Part shown: positions 16,834-24,773 of the stretch, one piece after another | Layout of the letters: each line of letters starts with the position of its first letter | Numbering within the stretch: position 1 is the first letter of the stretch | Notes under the pieces: model-generated | Database searches by the model: none | The model's input: the letters and a program-made list of their open reading frames with translations, nothing else | What the model was told of the DNA's origin: nothing | From: Litchfieldia sinesaloumensis | GTDB taxonomy: Bacteria; Bacillota; Bacilli; Bacillales; Bacillaceae_L | DNA length: 64,000 nt | Direction: 5' to 3' | Assembly (NCBI RefSeq): GCF_900156865.1 | Contig: NZ_LT732529.1 | Location: forward strand, 2,916,460-2,980,459 | Made by a program: the position numbers and the translations under genes

Positions 16834-17364
16834 TTATGTCTCCCAGATACGCTCCAACTTACCTGACGTTAAAAGGTATACATCTGGGTTGGTCAATTTG
16901 GCCCATTGCTCAAAGCCAAAGTTGTTATCATAATGATGTAAGAGCAGTGACAGTAAACCTCCATGAGTGACGATGATTGTATTTTCTGCATCTGCTTTTA
17001 AAACACCATCAACTACCTCAACAATACGGTTTGTTGCCTCTCGACTCGATTCCCCACCTTCATACTTGAGTTCAAAATCCTCATACGTGACTCTTAATCT
17101 TTCAAACCAATCTGGCATGTTTTGTGTACTCAAAACACGTTCAGCTAGCTTGCTACTCGTTTCAATCTCGATATTTAATCTAGTAGTAAGTGGTTCGATT
17201 GTTTGAATAGCCCGCTTAAATGGGCTTGAAATGACTCGATCAATTTTCCTACTTTCGAAAAAAGCAGCTAAATCAACAGCTTGTTGATGACCTACTTCTG
17301 TTAGAGCTGCACCCGCTTCCTGACCCTCGGCCGTGCAATGCCTAACAAGATATATTTTTTTCAT
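16834..17364 (-). CDS. histidine phosphatase family protein
   Basis: 176 residues. LVRHCTAEG carries the catalytic Arg8-His9, with Cys in place of the usual Gly. The second histidine is in VTHGGLLSLLLHHY near 135, and SSPFKRAIQTIEPL holds the phosphate-binding Arg. Phosphoglycerate-mutase-like phosphatases act on varied small phosphorylated substrates. A paralogue lies at 18157, about 40% similar by eye, also ending with a DVYLLT/DIYRLT motif. Confidence 0.87.
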   Translation of the reverse strand: MKKIYLVRHCTAEGQEAGAALTEVGHQQAVDLAAFFESRKIDRVISSPFKRAIQTIEPLTTRLNIEIETSSKLAERVLSTQNMPDWFERLRVTYEDFELKYEGGESSREATNRIVEVVDGVLKADAENTIIVTHGGLLSLLLHHYDNNFGFEQWAKLTNPDVYLLTSGKLERIWET

Positions 17365-17385
17365 GGCTCTCCCCCTTGTACCTAC

Positions 17386-17796
17386 TTATATCCTTTTCTC
17401 CATTATAACGTAGGATTTACCACCTTTTGTAAAAAATATATCCGTTTCTTGTAAGCCAAATTTTTTATAGAAATCCACCTTGTTCTTTCTAGCGTTACAC
17501 CATACTCTTTCTGCGCCCAGACTCTCAGCTTCCTTCATGACATAGGATAATAATGTGCTGCCATGACCCATCCCCTGTTCCTGCTGAAGAGTGGCGAACT
17601 TCCGAAACTGTGCTCCCCTTTGATTAATAAACAGGGAAACCACAGAAACTAATAGGTCTCCCTTAAAAAGTCCATAATGAAATCCAGCATCATCGTCTTC
17701 TAGTTTTATATAGTCAAAGTTCCTATCAGGCCACATTACTTTATGTCTGATTTCCCAAGCCATTTCCTTATCAATTTTTGCAATAGTCGTTTTCAT
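17386..17796 (-). CDS. GNAT-family N-acetyltransferase
   Basis: 136 residues from the ATG at 17796 (AAGGAGG upstream; the frame extends further without a site). LVSVVSLFINQRGAQFRKFATLQQEQGMGHGSTLLSY contains the Q-x-x-G-x-G/A acetyl-CoA loop, here QEQGMGHG. RVWCNARKNKVDFYKKFGLQ is the C-terminal GNAT core. Substrate unknown. It lies between two histidine phosphatase genes. Confidence 0.85.
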   Translation of the reverse strand: MKTTIAKIDKEMAWEIRHKVMWPDRNFDYIKLEDDDAGFHYGLFKGDLLVSVVSLFINQRGAQFRKFATLQQEQGMGHGSTLLSYVMKEAESLGAERVWCNARKNKVDFYKKFGLQETDIFFTKGGKSYVIMEKRI

Positions 17797-17870
17797 AGGT
17801 CCTCCTTCGTCTTGAATAATCTCTAATATGTCCATCATATCGTTCTATATAGTTTTGGTCTAAAAACAGG

Positions 17871-18146
17871 TTACCTTTCCCCATGTTCCTGTAATAATGC
17901 CTGTGTAAACTGTACGTAATCTGTAAAGTATCCATCTACTTGGTACTCTTTAATTCTCTTTTGTTCGATTTTTTGCGTTTTGTTGTTTGTAAAATAAACA
18001 TGGACTTTTTTTCCCTTTTCGTGTAACTTCTGGACTTTGTGTGGTGTTACATCACTTGATTCAATTCCGATTATGGAATAACTTGATGACATTGCCTTAT
18101 TGAAATTAAATTGGTAATTCCAGTCCACAAATTCCTTCTTATACAT
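17871..18146 (-). pseudogene. C-terminal remnant of glycerophosphodiester phosphodiesterase
   Basis: 91 residues. VTPHKVQKLHEKGKKVHVYFTN and YQVDGYFTDYVQFTQALL match the end of GDPD TIM barrels (helix-Gly-Lys-x-Val strand, then DG-ITD). The catalytic N-terminal three quarters with the HRG and E/D metal ligands are absent. It either is a relic or a re-used small protein; it still has a start and is open from end to end. Ten bases separate it from the upstream phosphatase gene. Confidence 0.6.
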
Positions 18147-18156
18147 TGTGTCTCTT

Positions 18157-18714
18157 CTACCTTTTCCAGACCTGTTTAACTTCTACTAATTTGTTCCTTT
18201 CAAAAGTGAGTCGATATATATCTGGCATATCGAGATTTTCCCAAAAGGCAAAGTCATACTTCTTATCAAAGTAATTCAAAATCAACACCATCAAATTCCC
18301 ATGAGTTCCTATTACGACATTTTTCCCTTCGTAGTCTTGTAACAATTTTAAAGTAGCCGCAACTCCTCTTTTTTGTGCGGCGAGATTAGACTCTCCACCT
18401 TCCAAAGCAACGTTTTCATTCTCCCAAACTCTACGTATAGCTAAACTAAAATTCTCAACTGACCCCTCCGAGAGTTTGCGTTCTTTAAAATCATCCTCAA
18501 TCAGTATTTTCTTAGCAATGTTGAGTGCGGTACCTTCAACTGTTTGAACTGCCCTTTTATATGGGCTCGAGACAACCACATCTATCTTGTTTTCAGTTAA
18601 TATTTTTGTAACTTCCTCTGCATCAGCAAGACCTTTTTGTGATAGTGGCCTTGTATATTCTTCAGGTGTGTATTCTGAATGTGCGTGACGGACAAAATAC
18701 AGATTGGTTCGCAA
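18157..18714 (-). CDS. histidine phosphatase family protein
   Basis: 185 residues, TTG start with GGGAG upstream. FVRHAHSEYTPEEYTRPLS contains catalytic Arg-His, SSPYKRAVQTVEGT the second Arg, and GTHGNLMVLILNYF the second His. Resembles the gene at 16834 along its whole length, so the pair probably arose by duplication, with the GNAT and GDPD-like genes caught between. Substrate unknown. Confidence 0.87.
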   Translation of the reverse strand: MRTNLYFVRHAHSEYTPEEYTRPLSQKGLADAEEVTKILTENKIDVVVSSPYKRAVQTVEGTALNIAKKILIEDDFKERKLSEGSVENFSLAIRRVWENENVALEGGESNLAAQKRGVAATLKLLQDYEGKNVVIGTHGNLMVLILNYFDKKYDFAFWENLDMPDIYRLTFERNKLVEVKQVWKR

Positions 18715-18743
18715 ATTGAGCTACTCCCATCTCTAAGATATTT

Positions 18744-19241
18744 TCACTTCTTTACTACTGCATCAACCAGTGGAATTCTAGTAAACTCTACTACTTCTTC
18801 TCCATCGTATACAAAACGATGTTCATAGTTTGCTTCATCTTGTAAGACTTCCTCTAAATAGTAGTTTAAATTGGCTAACCCAGCATTTTTCGGGTGGAAT
18901 ATCCAAGATAATTCCTTCCAGTCCAGAATTCCTTCGTCGGTTTTAAGTGGTGTATGATAGTGATACGAATCTGATAGCTCTGCCACATATACATACATTC
19001 CATCCACATATGTATGTGCTGGATCTGTCCAAGTAATCGTACCTTTTTGTTTCACATTTTGGGGTGTGATCTTGATACCCGTTTCTTCCTTAATCTCACG
19101 TAGAATACTTTCAAAAGGAGTTTCTCCTTCCTCCAACTTTCCCCCTACACCATTCCAGATTCCCATCCACTCGGGGGATTCCCGATTAAGTAATAATAGT
19201 TTGTTACCTTGCTTGATGAAACAGATTGTATATGAATACAT
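18744..19241 (-). CDS. NUDIX hydrolase (MutT/8-oxo-dGTPase-like)
   Basis: 165 residues. The Nudix box is GGKLEEGETPFESILREIKEETGI (shown here in part: G-x5-E-x7-REIKEETGI), residues about 33-56. The front part YTICFIKQGNKLLLLNRESPEWMGIWNG is MutT-like. Likely hydrolyses a nucleoside diphosphate-linked substrate, possibly oxidised nucleotides. Single gene just upstream of a phosphatase gene on the same strand. Confidence 0.87.
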   Translation of the reverse strand: MYSYTICFIKQGNKLLLLNRESPEWMGIWNGVGGKLEEGETPFESILREIKEETGIKITPQNVKQKGTITWTDPAHTYVDGMYVYVAELSDSYHYHTPLKTDEGILDWKELSWIFHPKNAGLANLNYYLEEVLQDEANYEHRFVYDGEEVVEFTRIPLVDAVVKK

Positions 19242-19328
19242 TTGAATTCCTCCGCTTTATATCTTCTACTTAGTACTTCAACAGAATCGCTTGTGAATCC
19301 TTTTATTCATTCCAGTCAAAAATAAAAA

Positions 19329-19363
19329 TCACCGTACCCTCAATTGAAGGCCACAGTGATTGA
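19329..19363 (-). terminator. terminator of the hendecad protein gene
   Basis: AATCAC and GTGATT ends enclose a second self-complementary core around CTCAATTGA; a T-rich tract follows on the minus strand. Confidence 0.55.
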
Positions 19364-19401
19364 ATTTGTTCTTATTTATCGTTGGGAGTTACAGGGGGAT
19401 T

Positions 19402-19818
19402 TCATTGTTGTTTTAATCGTTCTAATTCTGTCTCCACATTGAAAACCCGTTTGTTTAAGACTTCTGCTTTGTTTTCGAGATTTTTATTCATTCGCTCTAA
19501 CATGGCAACAATATCTTGAGGTTGACTAAGTTCAATCCGATGAACAGCTGCTTTTATTTCTAGTATTTCGCTTTTCAGTTCCGTTTTTACTGCTGAAATT
19601 TCATCTTTTAAGTCTATTCTCACTGCCGAGATTTCATCTTTTAAGTCCACTTTCACTACCGAGATTTCATCTTTTAAGTCCACTCTCACTACCGAGATTT
19701 CATCTTTTAAGTCCACTCTCACTGCCGAGATTTCATCTTTTAAGTCCACTTTTACTGCCAAGATTTCATTTTTCAATTCATCTTGTCCATTAATAATTTG
19801 TCTTAATAGTTCTTCCAT
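19402..19818 (-). CDS. 11-residue-repeat coiled-coil protein
   Basis: 138 residues. Residues ~20-90 are built from six or seven near-identical 11-mers of the form VDLKDEISAVR, encoded by an almost perfect 33-bp tandem repeat at about 19560-19770. The 11-residue (hendecad) periodicity predicts a long, slightly right-handed coiled coil. The C-terminal third has a normal heptad pattern ending NVETELERLKQQ. No membrane segment or signal. Similar short repeat proteins occur in bacilli, with no known function. The DNA repeat makes unit-number variation likely. Confidence 0.75.
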   Translation of the reverse strand: MEELLRQIINGQDELKNEILAVKVDLKDEISAVRVDLKDEISVVRVDLKDEISVVKVDLKDEISAVRIDLKDEISAVKTELKSEILEIKAAVHRIELSQPQDIVAMLERMNKNLENKAEVLNKRVFNVETELERLKQQ

Positions 19819-19965
19819 CCCGCACTCCCCTTTTCTTCTTTAAATTGTATCATGAGTTACTCCAATTTAAAATTAGAAATCCGGTCAGAACTATTTAATA
19901 AAGGGCTTCATAGTGTAAAACCACTTGGTAATCATTTTAACCATTTTGCTCTATCAAATTTTTGC

Positions 19966-20331
19966 TTAATTCCCATCCTTCAAAGCTATTAATGTAGAGC
20001 AAAGACTCCTCAATGTGTGTAGTCTACCCGTTAAGATAAAGAGGTCATCATAGTTTCGTTTGACGTATTCCTCAATTACCTCCAAGCCCTTACTAACATC
20101 ATTCACTAAAAGAATGGAGTAATCTGCATTCCAAGAGAATGTATTAATTCTCCGAAGTTCAGATGAATTAAGTTGAAACTTAAACTCGTCAATTAGTAGG
20201 TTGACTTGATACAATTTATCTGGGTTTTCCACATAACTTTTATGTCTATTTTCATAGTTTTCCTGAACAAGTTGAACAAAGCCATCAATTGCGTCAGCCA
20301 ACATTGTTGCAATCCGCATTTCGTATCTCAT
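19966..20331 (-). CDS. hypothetical soluble protein
   Basis: 121 residues from the ATG at 20331, which follows GGGGAGATGGAG; the longer frame lacks a site. Mostly helical, containing FVQLVQENYENRHKSYVE and a central AI-type strand YSILLVNDVSKGLEV. No recognised domain. Single gene. Confidence 0.55.
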   Translation of the reverse strand: MRYEMRIATMLADAIDGFVQLVQENYENRHKSYVENPDKLYQVNLLIDEFKFQLNSSELRRINTFSWNADYSILLVNDVSKGLEVIEEYVKRNYDDLFILTGRLHTLRSLCSTLIALKDGN

Positions 20332-20505
20332 TTCTCCATCTCCCCTCTGCGACATGACTTGAAATAGGAGAACTTTTTCAAATGTATCTATTTTACCAGC
20401 AAGAATTGTAGTTCCATAGTTAAAACATTCGCTGTATCCTCCTTAAAATCCTTTCCAAGGATACGTAAAGTTGAATCGTACTAATTTGTTCATTAATTAG
20501 AAAAA

Positions 20506-20530
20506 GCGATTGCTATTTAGTAGCAACCGC
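20506..20530 (-). terminator. rho-independent terminator of the HesB-like gene
   Basis: On the minus strand GCGGTTGCTA pairs with TAGCAATCGC across a five-base loop (one A-C mismatch), then five T. Confidence 0.75.
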
Positions 20531-20601
20531 TCCCTATCATTTTTTTGTTTTCAAAAATCCTATGGGCGTTACTTTTTTGAGAGACATGTTCGTTCCTTCT
20601 T

Positions 20602-20868
20602 TTATGAATAACTACCAGGACCTTTTAAAACTAATCCAACACCGTTCTCATTTTCTTCCTTGTCTAAGGTTAAAATATCAGTTCCGGTTACGCTCGGATC
20701 AAATGCTATCTTTATACCTTTAATCGTTTGAACACGGTCAAATTCATGTGGGTCTTCTAGCGCTAAGGCAATCTGAGGTCCATCACTGCCGCCCGGAACC
20801 GTGAATAGACGGATTCCCGCTACACCTGATTTCTCCAATAATCGCTTCGCCTCGTCAGTTATGTACAT
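20602..20868 (-). CDS. HesB/IscA-like protein lacking cysteines
   Basis: 88 residues from the ATG at 20868 (GAGGAGGAGAAAGGG upstream). The fold pattern ITDEAKRLLEKSGVAGIRLF...GPQIALALEDPHEFD...GIKIAFDPSV matches A-type iron-sulfur carriers. None of the three cluster-binding cysteines is present; the chain has no cysteine at all. It therefore cannot bind a cluster in the usual way. Such proteins are sometimes annotated as adhesins without good evidence. Confidence 0.8.
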   Translation of the reverse strand: MYITDEAKRLLEKSGVAGIRLFTVPGGSDGPQIALALEDPHEFDRVQTIKGIKIAFDPSVTGTDILTLDKEENENGVGLVLKGPGSYS

Positions 20869-21023
20869 CCCTTTCTCCTCCTCAAACAACTATACATCTA
20901 TTATATACTCTATTCCCACCCGGACCCAACCCCGGGACATAGGGATTTTATTTTCTAATTTATTTTGAATAATTGAAGAATTGGTAGTCATAGATTATTG
21001 TAGTATGAGAGGGAGTTGAGTGA

Positions 21024-21626
21024 ATGGAAGCTATTTTACATGGAATCATCTTAGCATTTGGACTTATTTTACCTTTAGGTGTTCAAAATGTATTTGTATT
21101 TTCACAGGGAGCAACACAGCCAAAACTACTTCAGGCAGTTCCTGCGACGATTACAGCTGCGGTCTGTGATACGCTACTCATTCTCTTAGCTGTATTTGGA
21201 TTATCCGTTATTGTCTTACAGTTCGAAGCCTTGAGGGTTACGTTAATGATTGTAGGAATATTGTTTTTGCTTTATATGGGGTATGCCATTTGGAAGTCTG
21301 AACCCGCAACAAATAATACCTCGAAAGCTCTACCAATTCGGCAACAAATTATCTTCACTTTATCTGTTTCACTATTAAACCCTCATGCAATCTTAGATAT
21401 CGTAGGTGTGATTGGAACGAGTGCATTACGATATGTTGGGACAGATCAACTTTTATTTACATTAGCTTGTATTATCGTTTCGTGGATGTGGTTCTTTGGA
21501 TTAATGCTAGCTGGGGCAATCGTGAAAAAACTAGATGGAACTGGATCACTAATGAACTTTTTCAACAAAGCTTCAGCCATCTTCATTTGGGCAACAGCCA
21601 TTTACCTTCTTAGTGGTTTGCTATAA
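21024..21626 (+). CDS. LysE/ArgO-type amino acid exporter
   Basis: 200 residues, five to six membrane segments. The N-terminal LILPLGVQNVFVFSQGATQ is the LysE signature (PGPQN-like) and the middle LNPHAILDIVGVIGT corresponds to the conserved NP-[K/H] motif. Predicted to export basic amino acids, as YisU/ArgO-like proteins do. Its closest type is the ArgO branch. Single gene followed by a REP-like palindrome. Confidence 0.87.
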   Translation: MEAILHGIILAFGLILPLGVQNVFVFSQGATQPKLLQAVPATITAAVCDTLLILLAVFGLSVIVLQFEALRVTLMIVGILFLLYMGYAIWKSEPATNNTSKALPIRQQIIFTLSVSLLNPHAILDIVGVIGTSALRYVGTDQLLFTLACIIVSWMWFFGLMLAGAIVKKLDGTGSLMNFFNKASAIFIWATAIYLLSGLL

Positions 21627-21635
21627 GAATGCAGA

Positions 21636-21654
21636 GGGACAGGTGCATAGTCCC
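21636..21654. repeat. REP-like GGGAC...GTCCC palindrome
   Basis: GGGACAGGTGCATAGTCCC, a copy of the dispersed palindrome seen at seven other places in the window; downstream of the exporter gene. Confidence 0.7.
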
Positions 21655-21664
21655 AACGCTGTCT

Positions 21665-21733
21665 TTATTGGCAAACCCCTAATGGATTACCGTCTGGATC
21701 ATAGAAGGTAAAGAATACCGGAAAAATGAGCTA
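21665..21733 (-). pseudogene. C-terminal remnant of a VOC-family gene
   Basis: The minus strand reads PVFFTFYDPDGNPLGVCQ then TAA. FYDPDGN is the typical terminal VOC motif. A stop codon lies just upstream in frame, so only ~22 codons remain. Confidence 0.6.
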
Positions 21734-21737
21734 TAAT

Positions 21738-22232
21738 TTATACAGATACCTCGTATATGCGAGAACTTTCTCCCCATGGATGGTAACCCGTACCAATATG
21801 AGTGAAGCCATATTTTTCATATAATCCTACGTGATCAGTGCAAAGGTATACGTTTGAGAATCCTCCTGATTTGGCGTCTTGCTTGGCACGCTCTATTAAA
21901 GCGGCCCCATACTTATTCCCTCTGCGCTCGTCTTCAACATATACTGCACAGACCCACGGATACAAATCCATCCTACTTATGAAATCATTTGTTATGAGAC
22001 CCGCGCAGCCTACAATTCTTTCTTCAATAATGAGAAGATACCATTGTGGTAATGGGTTTTGGCTCGTTATACAATGTTCAATACAATCTTCATACACTTT
22101 CAGACTTTGTTCAGTCGCCCATTTACTTTGAATATATGTGATTGCCTGTTTTTTATATTCTGGCTTTTCTTTGACAGAAATTATTTGCACTTTTCCTACA
22201 TCCCCTTGACTTTTTACAGTCTCATTATTCAT
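21738..22232 (-). CDS. GNAT-family N-acetyltransferase
   Basis: 164 residues from the ATG at 22232, which overlaps the stop of the upstream gene (ATGAATAA). The longer frame to 22391 lies inside the upstream gene. YLLIIEERIVGCAGLI, then VCAVYVEDERRGNKYGAALIERA with the R/Q-x-x-G-x-G/A loop RRGNKYG, then GLYEKYGFTHIG. Substrate not known. Probably coupled to the Cdd1-like gene. Confidence 0.85.
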   Translation of the reverse strand: MNNETVKSQGDVGKVQIISVKEKPEYKKQAITYIQSKWATEQSLKVYEDCIEHCITSQNPLPQWYLLIIEERIVGCAGLITNDFISRMDLYPWVCAVYVEDERRGNKYGAALIERAKQDAKSGGFSNVYLCTDHVGLYEKYGFTHIGTGYHPWGESSRIYEVSV

Positions 22233-22683
22233 ACCAGGCTTTAGTTGGTCTATCCTTTGGATATCCGTAGACTTCGCGATACTGTTTTCTTTCTTCTGTA
22301 AAATCGAACCATTGTTTATCGCTACTTGGATGATTTGCAAAATGTATGACACAGCGTAATTGATCTTCAACACAGCTATCTGTCCATACACCTAGCTCTT
22401 TCTCCAATAGGTTGAATAAAGTGGCACCGTCTTTTTCTTTTAACTCTTGTAATGAAAATAGATGTAAATGGTTAACAAGCTTAGATGCCAATTCACCCCC
22501 GATTGATGGAACCGATTGAAATTCTGCTAACCCCTTAATATGTTGGGCTCTATCCTCAGGGATTTCTAGTAGTTGGATGATTTGAGCAATGGTAAGTTTA
22601 TGGAGATCTGCGATTTTCACCTTCGCTTTTCTTAACTTTGCTTTTTCTTCAGAGGTTAACGGTAATTTTGGAGTTGAAGCCAT
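22225..22683 (-). CDS. helix-hairpin-helix protein, Cdd1 (pathogenicity locus) family
   Basis: 152 residues. FQSVPSIGGELASKLVNHLHLFSLQEL is a helix-hairpin-helix motif; LEKELGVWTDSCVEDQLRCVIHFANHP with the end KQWFDFTEERKQYREVYGYP is the Cdd1 signature. Probably binds DNA; despite the name no link to virulence follows. Transcribed together with the GNAT gene. Confidence 0.85.
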   Translation of the reverse strand: MASTPKLPLTSEEKAKLRKAKVKIADLHKLTIAQIIQLLEIPEDRAQHIKGLAEFQSVPSIGGELASKLVNHLHLFSLQELKEKDGATLFNLLEKELGVWTDSCVEDQLRCVIHFANHPSSDKQWFDFTEERKQYREVYGYPKDRPTKAWYE

Positions 22684-22728
22684 TTAAGTCCCACCAGGTT
22701 AAATAATCTAGAGTATTTGGTTACCCAT

Positions 22729-23160
22729 TTAAAACTCAACTAAAAACGGCTGATTCTCCTCATCCAAGCAGGATTCAATTCTTTGTCTAAAGTTAGTAAA
22801 GGTTACCATTTCTAATGCCTGCTGAATTGGGTAGAACCCGACTTCTAGGCTTTCTGGTGAAGTCGTTAATTTACCCAAGACTGGTTTAGCTAAGAACAGC
22901 GTATTGCATATCGATCTGTTCACATTTTGGAAAATACCACAAAACTTTATTACCTCGATATCAATTCCAGTTTCCTCTTTTGTTTCCCTAACGGCAGCAT
23001 CCTTCAACGATTCGCCTTCTTCAACTTGTCCTCCAGGCATTTCCCAGTCTCTTCTTGGTCCTTTAATTAATAGAATTTCATTTTGGTCATTGATTACAAT
23101 CGTTGCTGCTGAAACAATATGTTTGGGCGGTGAGTATATTTTTTGGCTGCTGTGTTCCAA
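22729..23160 (-). CDS. NUDIX hydrolase
   Basis: 143 residues, TTG start with GGGGG upstream. ATIVINDQNEILLIKGPRRDWEMPGGQVEEG continues into the Nudix box ending RETKEETGIDI near residue 66. Resembles YjhB/ADP-ribose or nucleotide pyrophosphatases. Substrate unknown. Upstream of the Cdd1-like gene on the same strand, 46 bases apart. Confidence 0.87.
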   Translation of the reverse strand: MEHSSQKIYSPPKHIVSAATIVINDQNEILLIKGPRRDWEMPGGQVEEGESLKDAAVRETKEETGIDIEVIKFCGIFQNVNRSICNTLFLAKPVLGKLTTSPESLEVGFYPIQQALEMVTFTNFRQRIESCLDEENQPFLVEF

Positions 23161-23280
23161 TTGAGTCCCCCATTTCTATAAATGATTATTAGTTATTTAT
23201 TCTCCTGCATAATTGTAATATCCTTCTATTTCGGTATAGAAACTAGTAGGGATTTCCAGATAGACAAATTGACTACAAAA

Positions 23281-23322
23281 AAAGAGCACAAATTGAGATA
23301 AACTCAACTTGCGCTCTTTGTT
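23281..23322 (-). terminator. terminator of the MFS gene
   Basis: AAAGAGC...TTGAG and CTCAA...GCTCTTT form a long imperfect stem that includes the stop region of the gene ending at 23304. Confidence 0.65.
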
Positions 23323-24473
23323 TTATACGTAGTCTTCTTCTTACTGTTTACAGAAATTACGACTGTGAGTAGCGACAGGATAACAAAAATCCCGCCTGCG
23401 AATGGATTCATTTCAATTGACAGTGTGTCTACGATGCCAGCCCCGATCACTGAACCGACAGCAACACCTAAATGAAGAGCTGAGTTATTCAAGCTTTGCT
23501 GTATTTCAGAAGATTCGGGTGCAATTTCAATTAAATAAGATTGCATCGCAGGCGAAATCGCCCAACTCAGAATTCCCCAAACGATAATGACAGCGAAAAA
23601 TAAGAGAAGAGATTCTGCTGTGAATGGAAATACAAAGAACACTGCACTAAAGATGAGTAAAGAAATAACCATCGTCTTTCTTGAGCCTAGTACATCTGCC
23701 AATAAGCCACCGATCCCCCCACCTGTTACAGCAGAAAAACCGAAAACAAAATAGATGATACTAATCCAAAACGCATTAAAATCAGTGGTTACTTCCAAAT
23801 AAGGTTTAAAATAAGCATACATGATGGTGTGACCCGTCATATACAAGAACGTCGTTGCTAGTCCCAATGTAATTTTTTGATTTCTGAAGGATGCAAGCTG
23901 CTGTCGTAACGGAATTTGAGGCTTTGGATTGATACGCCCCATGAATAAATGGACACCAACAATAGATAATGCTGTCAATGCAGTGATGAGTACAAATGGT
24001 GCTCTCCATCCAAAGTTATTTCCGATAATTAAACCAATGGGTACTCCTAAAACCAATGAAGCACTTACCCCCATTGAGACAATCCCGATTGCCCTGCCCT
24101 TATACTGTTCACCAACTAAGCTTGGTGCCATCACTAAACACAAGATAATCAACAATGCTCCACTTAACGCTAAAATAATTCTACCTAAAAACAAGACTGA
24201 ATATGTTGGGGCAAAAACTGTTACGATACACCCAACTAAGAATATATACAAGCAAATTAAGGTAAGTCGTTTTCTCTCAACCTTAGCTGTCATCACAAGT
24301 AGAATTGGTGAAGCCACCGCAAAAATAACTGCAAAAATAGTGATGAGCAACCCCGCTTGTCCGATGGTTACATGTAAATCGTCGGCTATTAAATCCAAAA
24401 TCCCACTTATTATGAGTTCAACCAATCCTATGATGAAGGATATGATCATTAAAAAATAGATACGCTTATCCAT
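23304..24473 (-). CDS. MFS transporter, DHA1 (AraJ/YdhP-like)
   Basis: 389 residues, twelve membrane segments. The N-terminal FIIGLVELIISGILDLIADDL and motif VASPILLVMTAKVERKRL match the DHA1 arabinose-efflux-like subfamily. The substrate may be a sugar or drug, not decidable. A probable remnant of another gene lies upstream. Confidence 0.85.
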   Translation of the reverse strand: MDKRIYFLMIISFIIGLVELIISGILDLIADDLHVTIGQAGLLITIFAVIFAVASPILLVMTAKVERKRLTLICLYIFLVGCIVTVFAPTYSVLFLGRIILALSGALLIILCLVMAPSLVGEQYKGRAIGIVSMGVSASLVLGVPIGLIIGNNFGWRAPFVLITALTALSIVGVHLFMGRINPKPQIPLRQQLASFRNQKITLGLATTFLYMTGHTIMYAYFKPYLEVTTDFNAFWISIIYFVFGFSAVTGGGIGGLLADVLGSRKTMVISLLIFSAVFFVFPFTAESLLLFFAVIIVWGILSWAISPAMQSYLIEIAPESSEIQQSLNNSALHLGVAVGSVIGAGIVDTLSIEMNPFAGGIFVILSLLTVVISVNSKKKTTYKTKSAS

Positions 24474-24773
24474 GTTGTCTTCCTTCCCTATTTAAATCCC
24501 AATCTCTATATCATAACTATTGATAAAAGTTTACTCAAGTATTAAATAAAACATGTCACAAAGACATAATTACCTAAAACTTCAAGGTTTTGATAAAAGA
24601 TTTAAATGGCTAGGAATCCACATAATATTAAGAAAGGTATTTTACTTTCTCTTGAATTGCTACTCTTTCTATTGGTTCTTTAATTTCATCCGGATACCTG
24701 ACACCATATACTCCAATGACACCTTATCCGTCAGGAACCCCTAAAATAGTAAAGTATCAACGCACCACTGCAT
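24474..24773. other. gene-poor gap
   Basis: 300 bases between a transporter gene and the DUF817 gene. It holds the transporter's promoter side, a short degraded coding stretch (24628-24748) and nothing else I can support. Confidence 0.6.
24628..24748 (-). pseudogene. degraded C-terminal fragment, possibly nitroreductase-like
   Basis: Minus-strand reading gives TILGVPDG, stop, then GVIGVYGVRYPDEIKEPIERV and a terminal stop. LG-IP-G...GYP-E...KP resembles the end of nitroreductases. The internal stop and lack of upstream sequence show decay. The family guess is weak. Confidence 0.35.

Noticed and set aside
24553-24744. Plus-strand 63-residue ORF
   Set aside because: Antisense to the decayed fragment and lacks a ribosome site.
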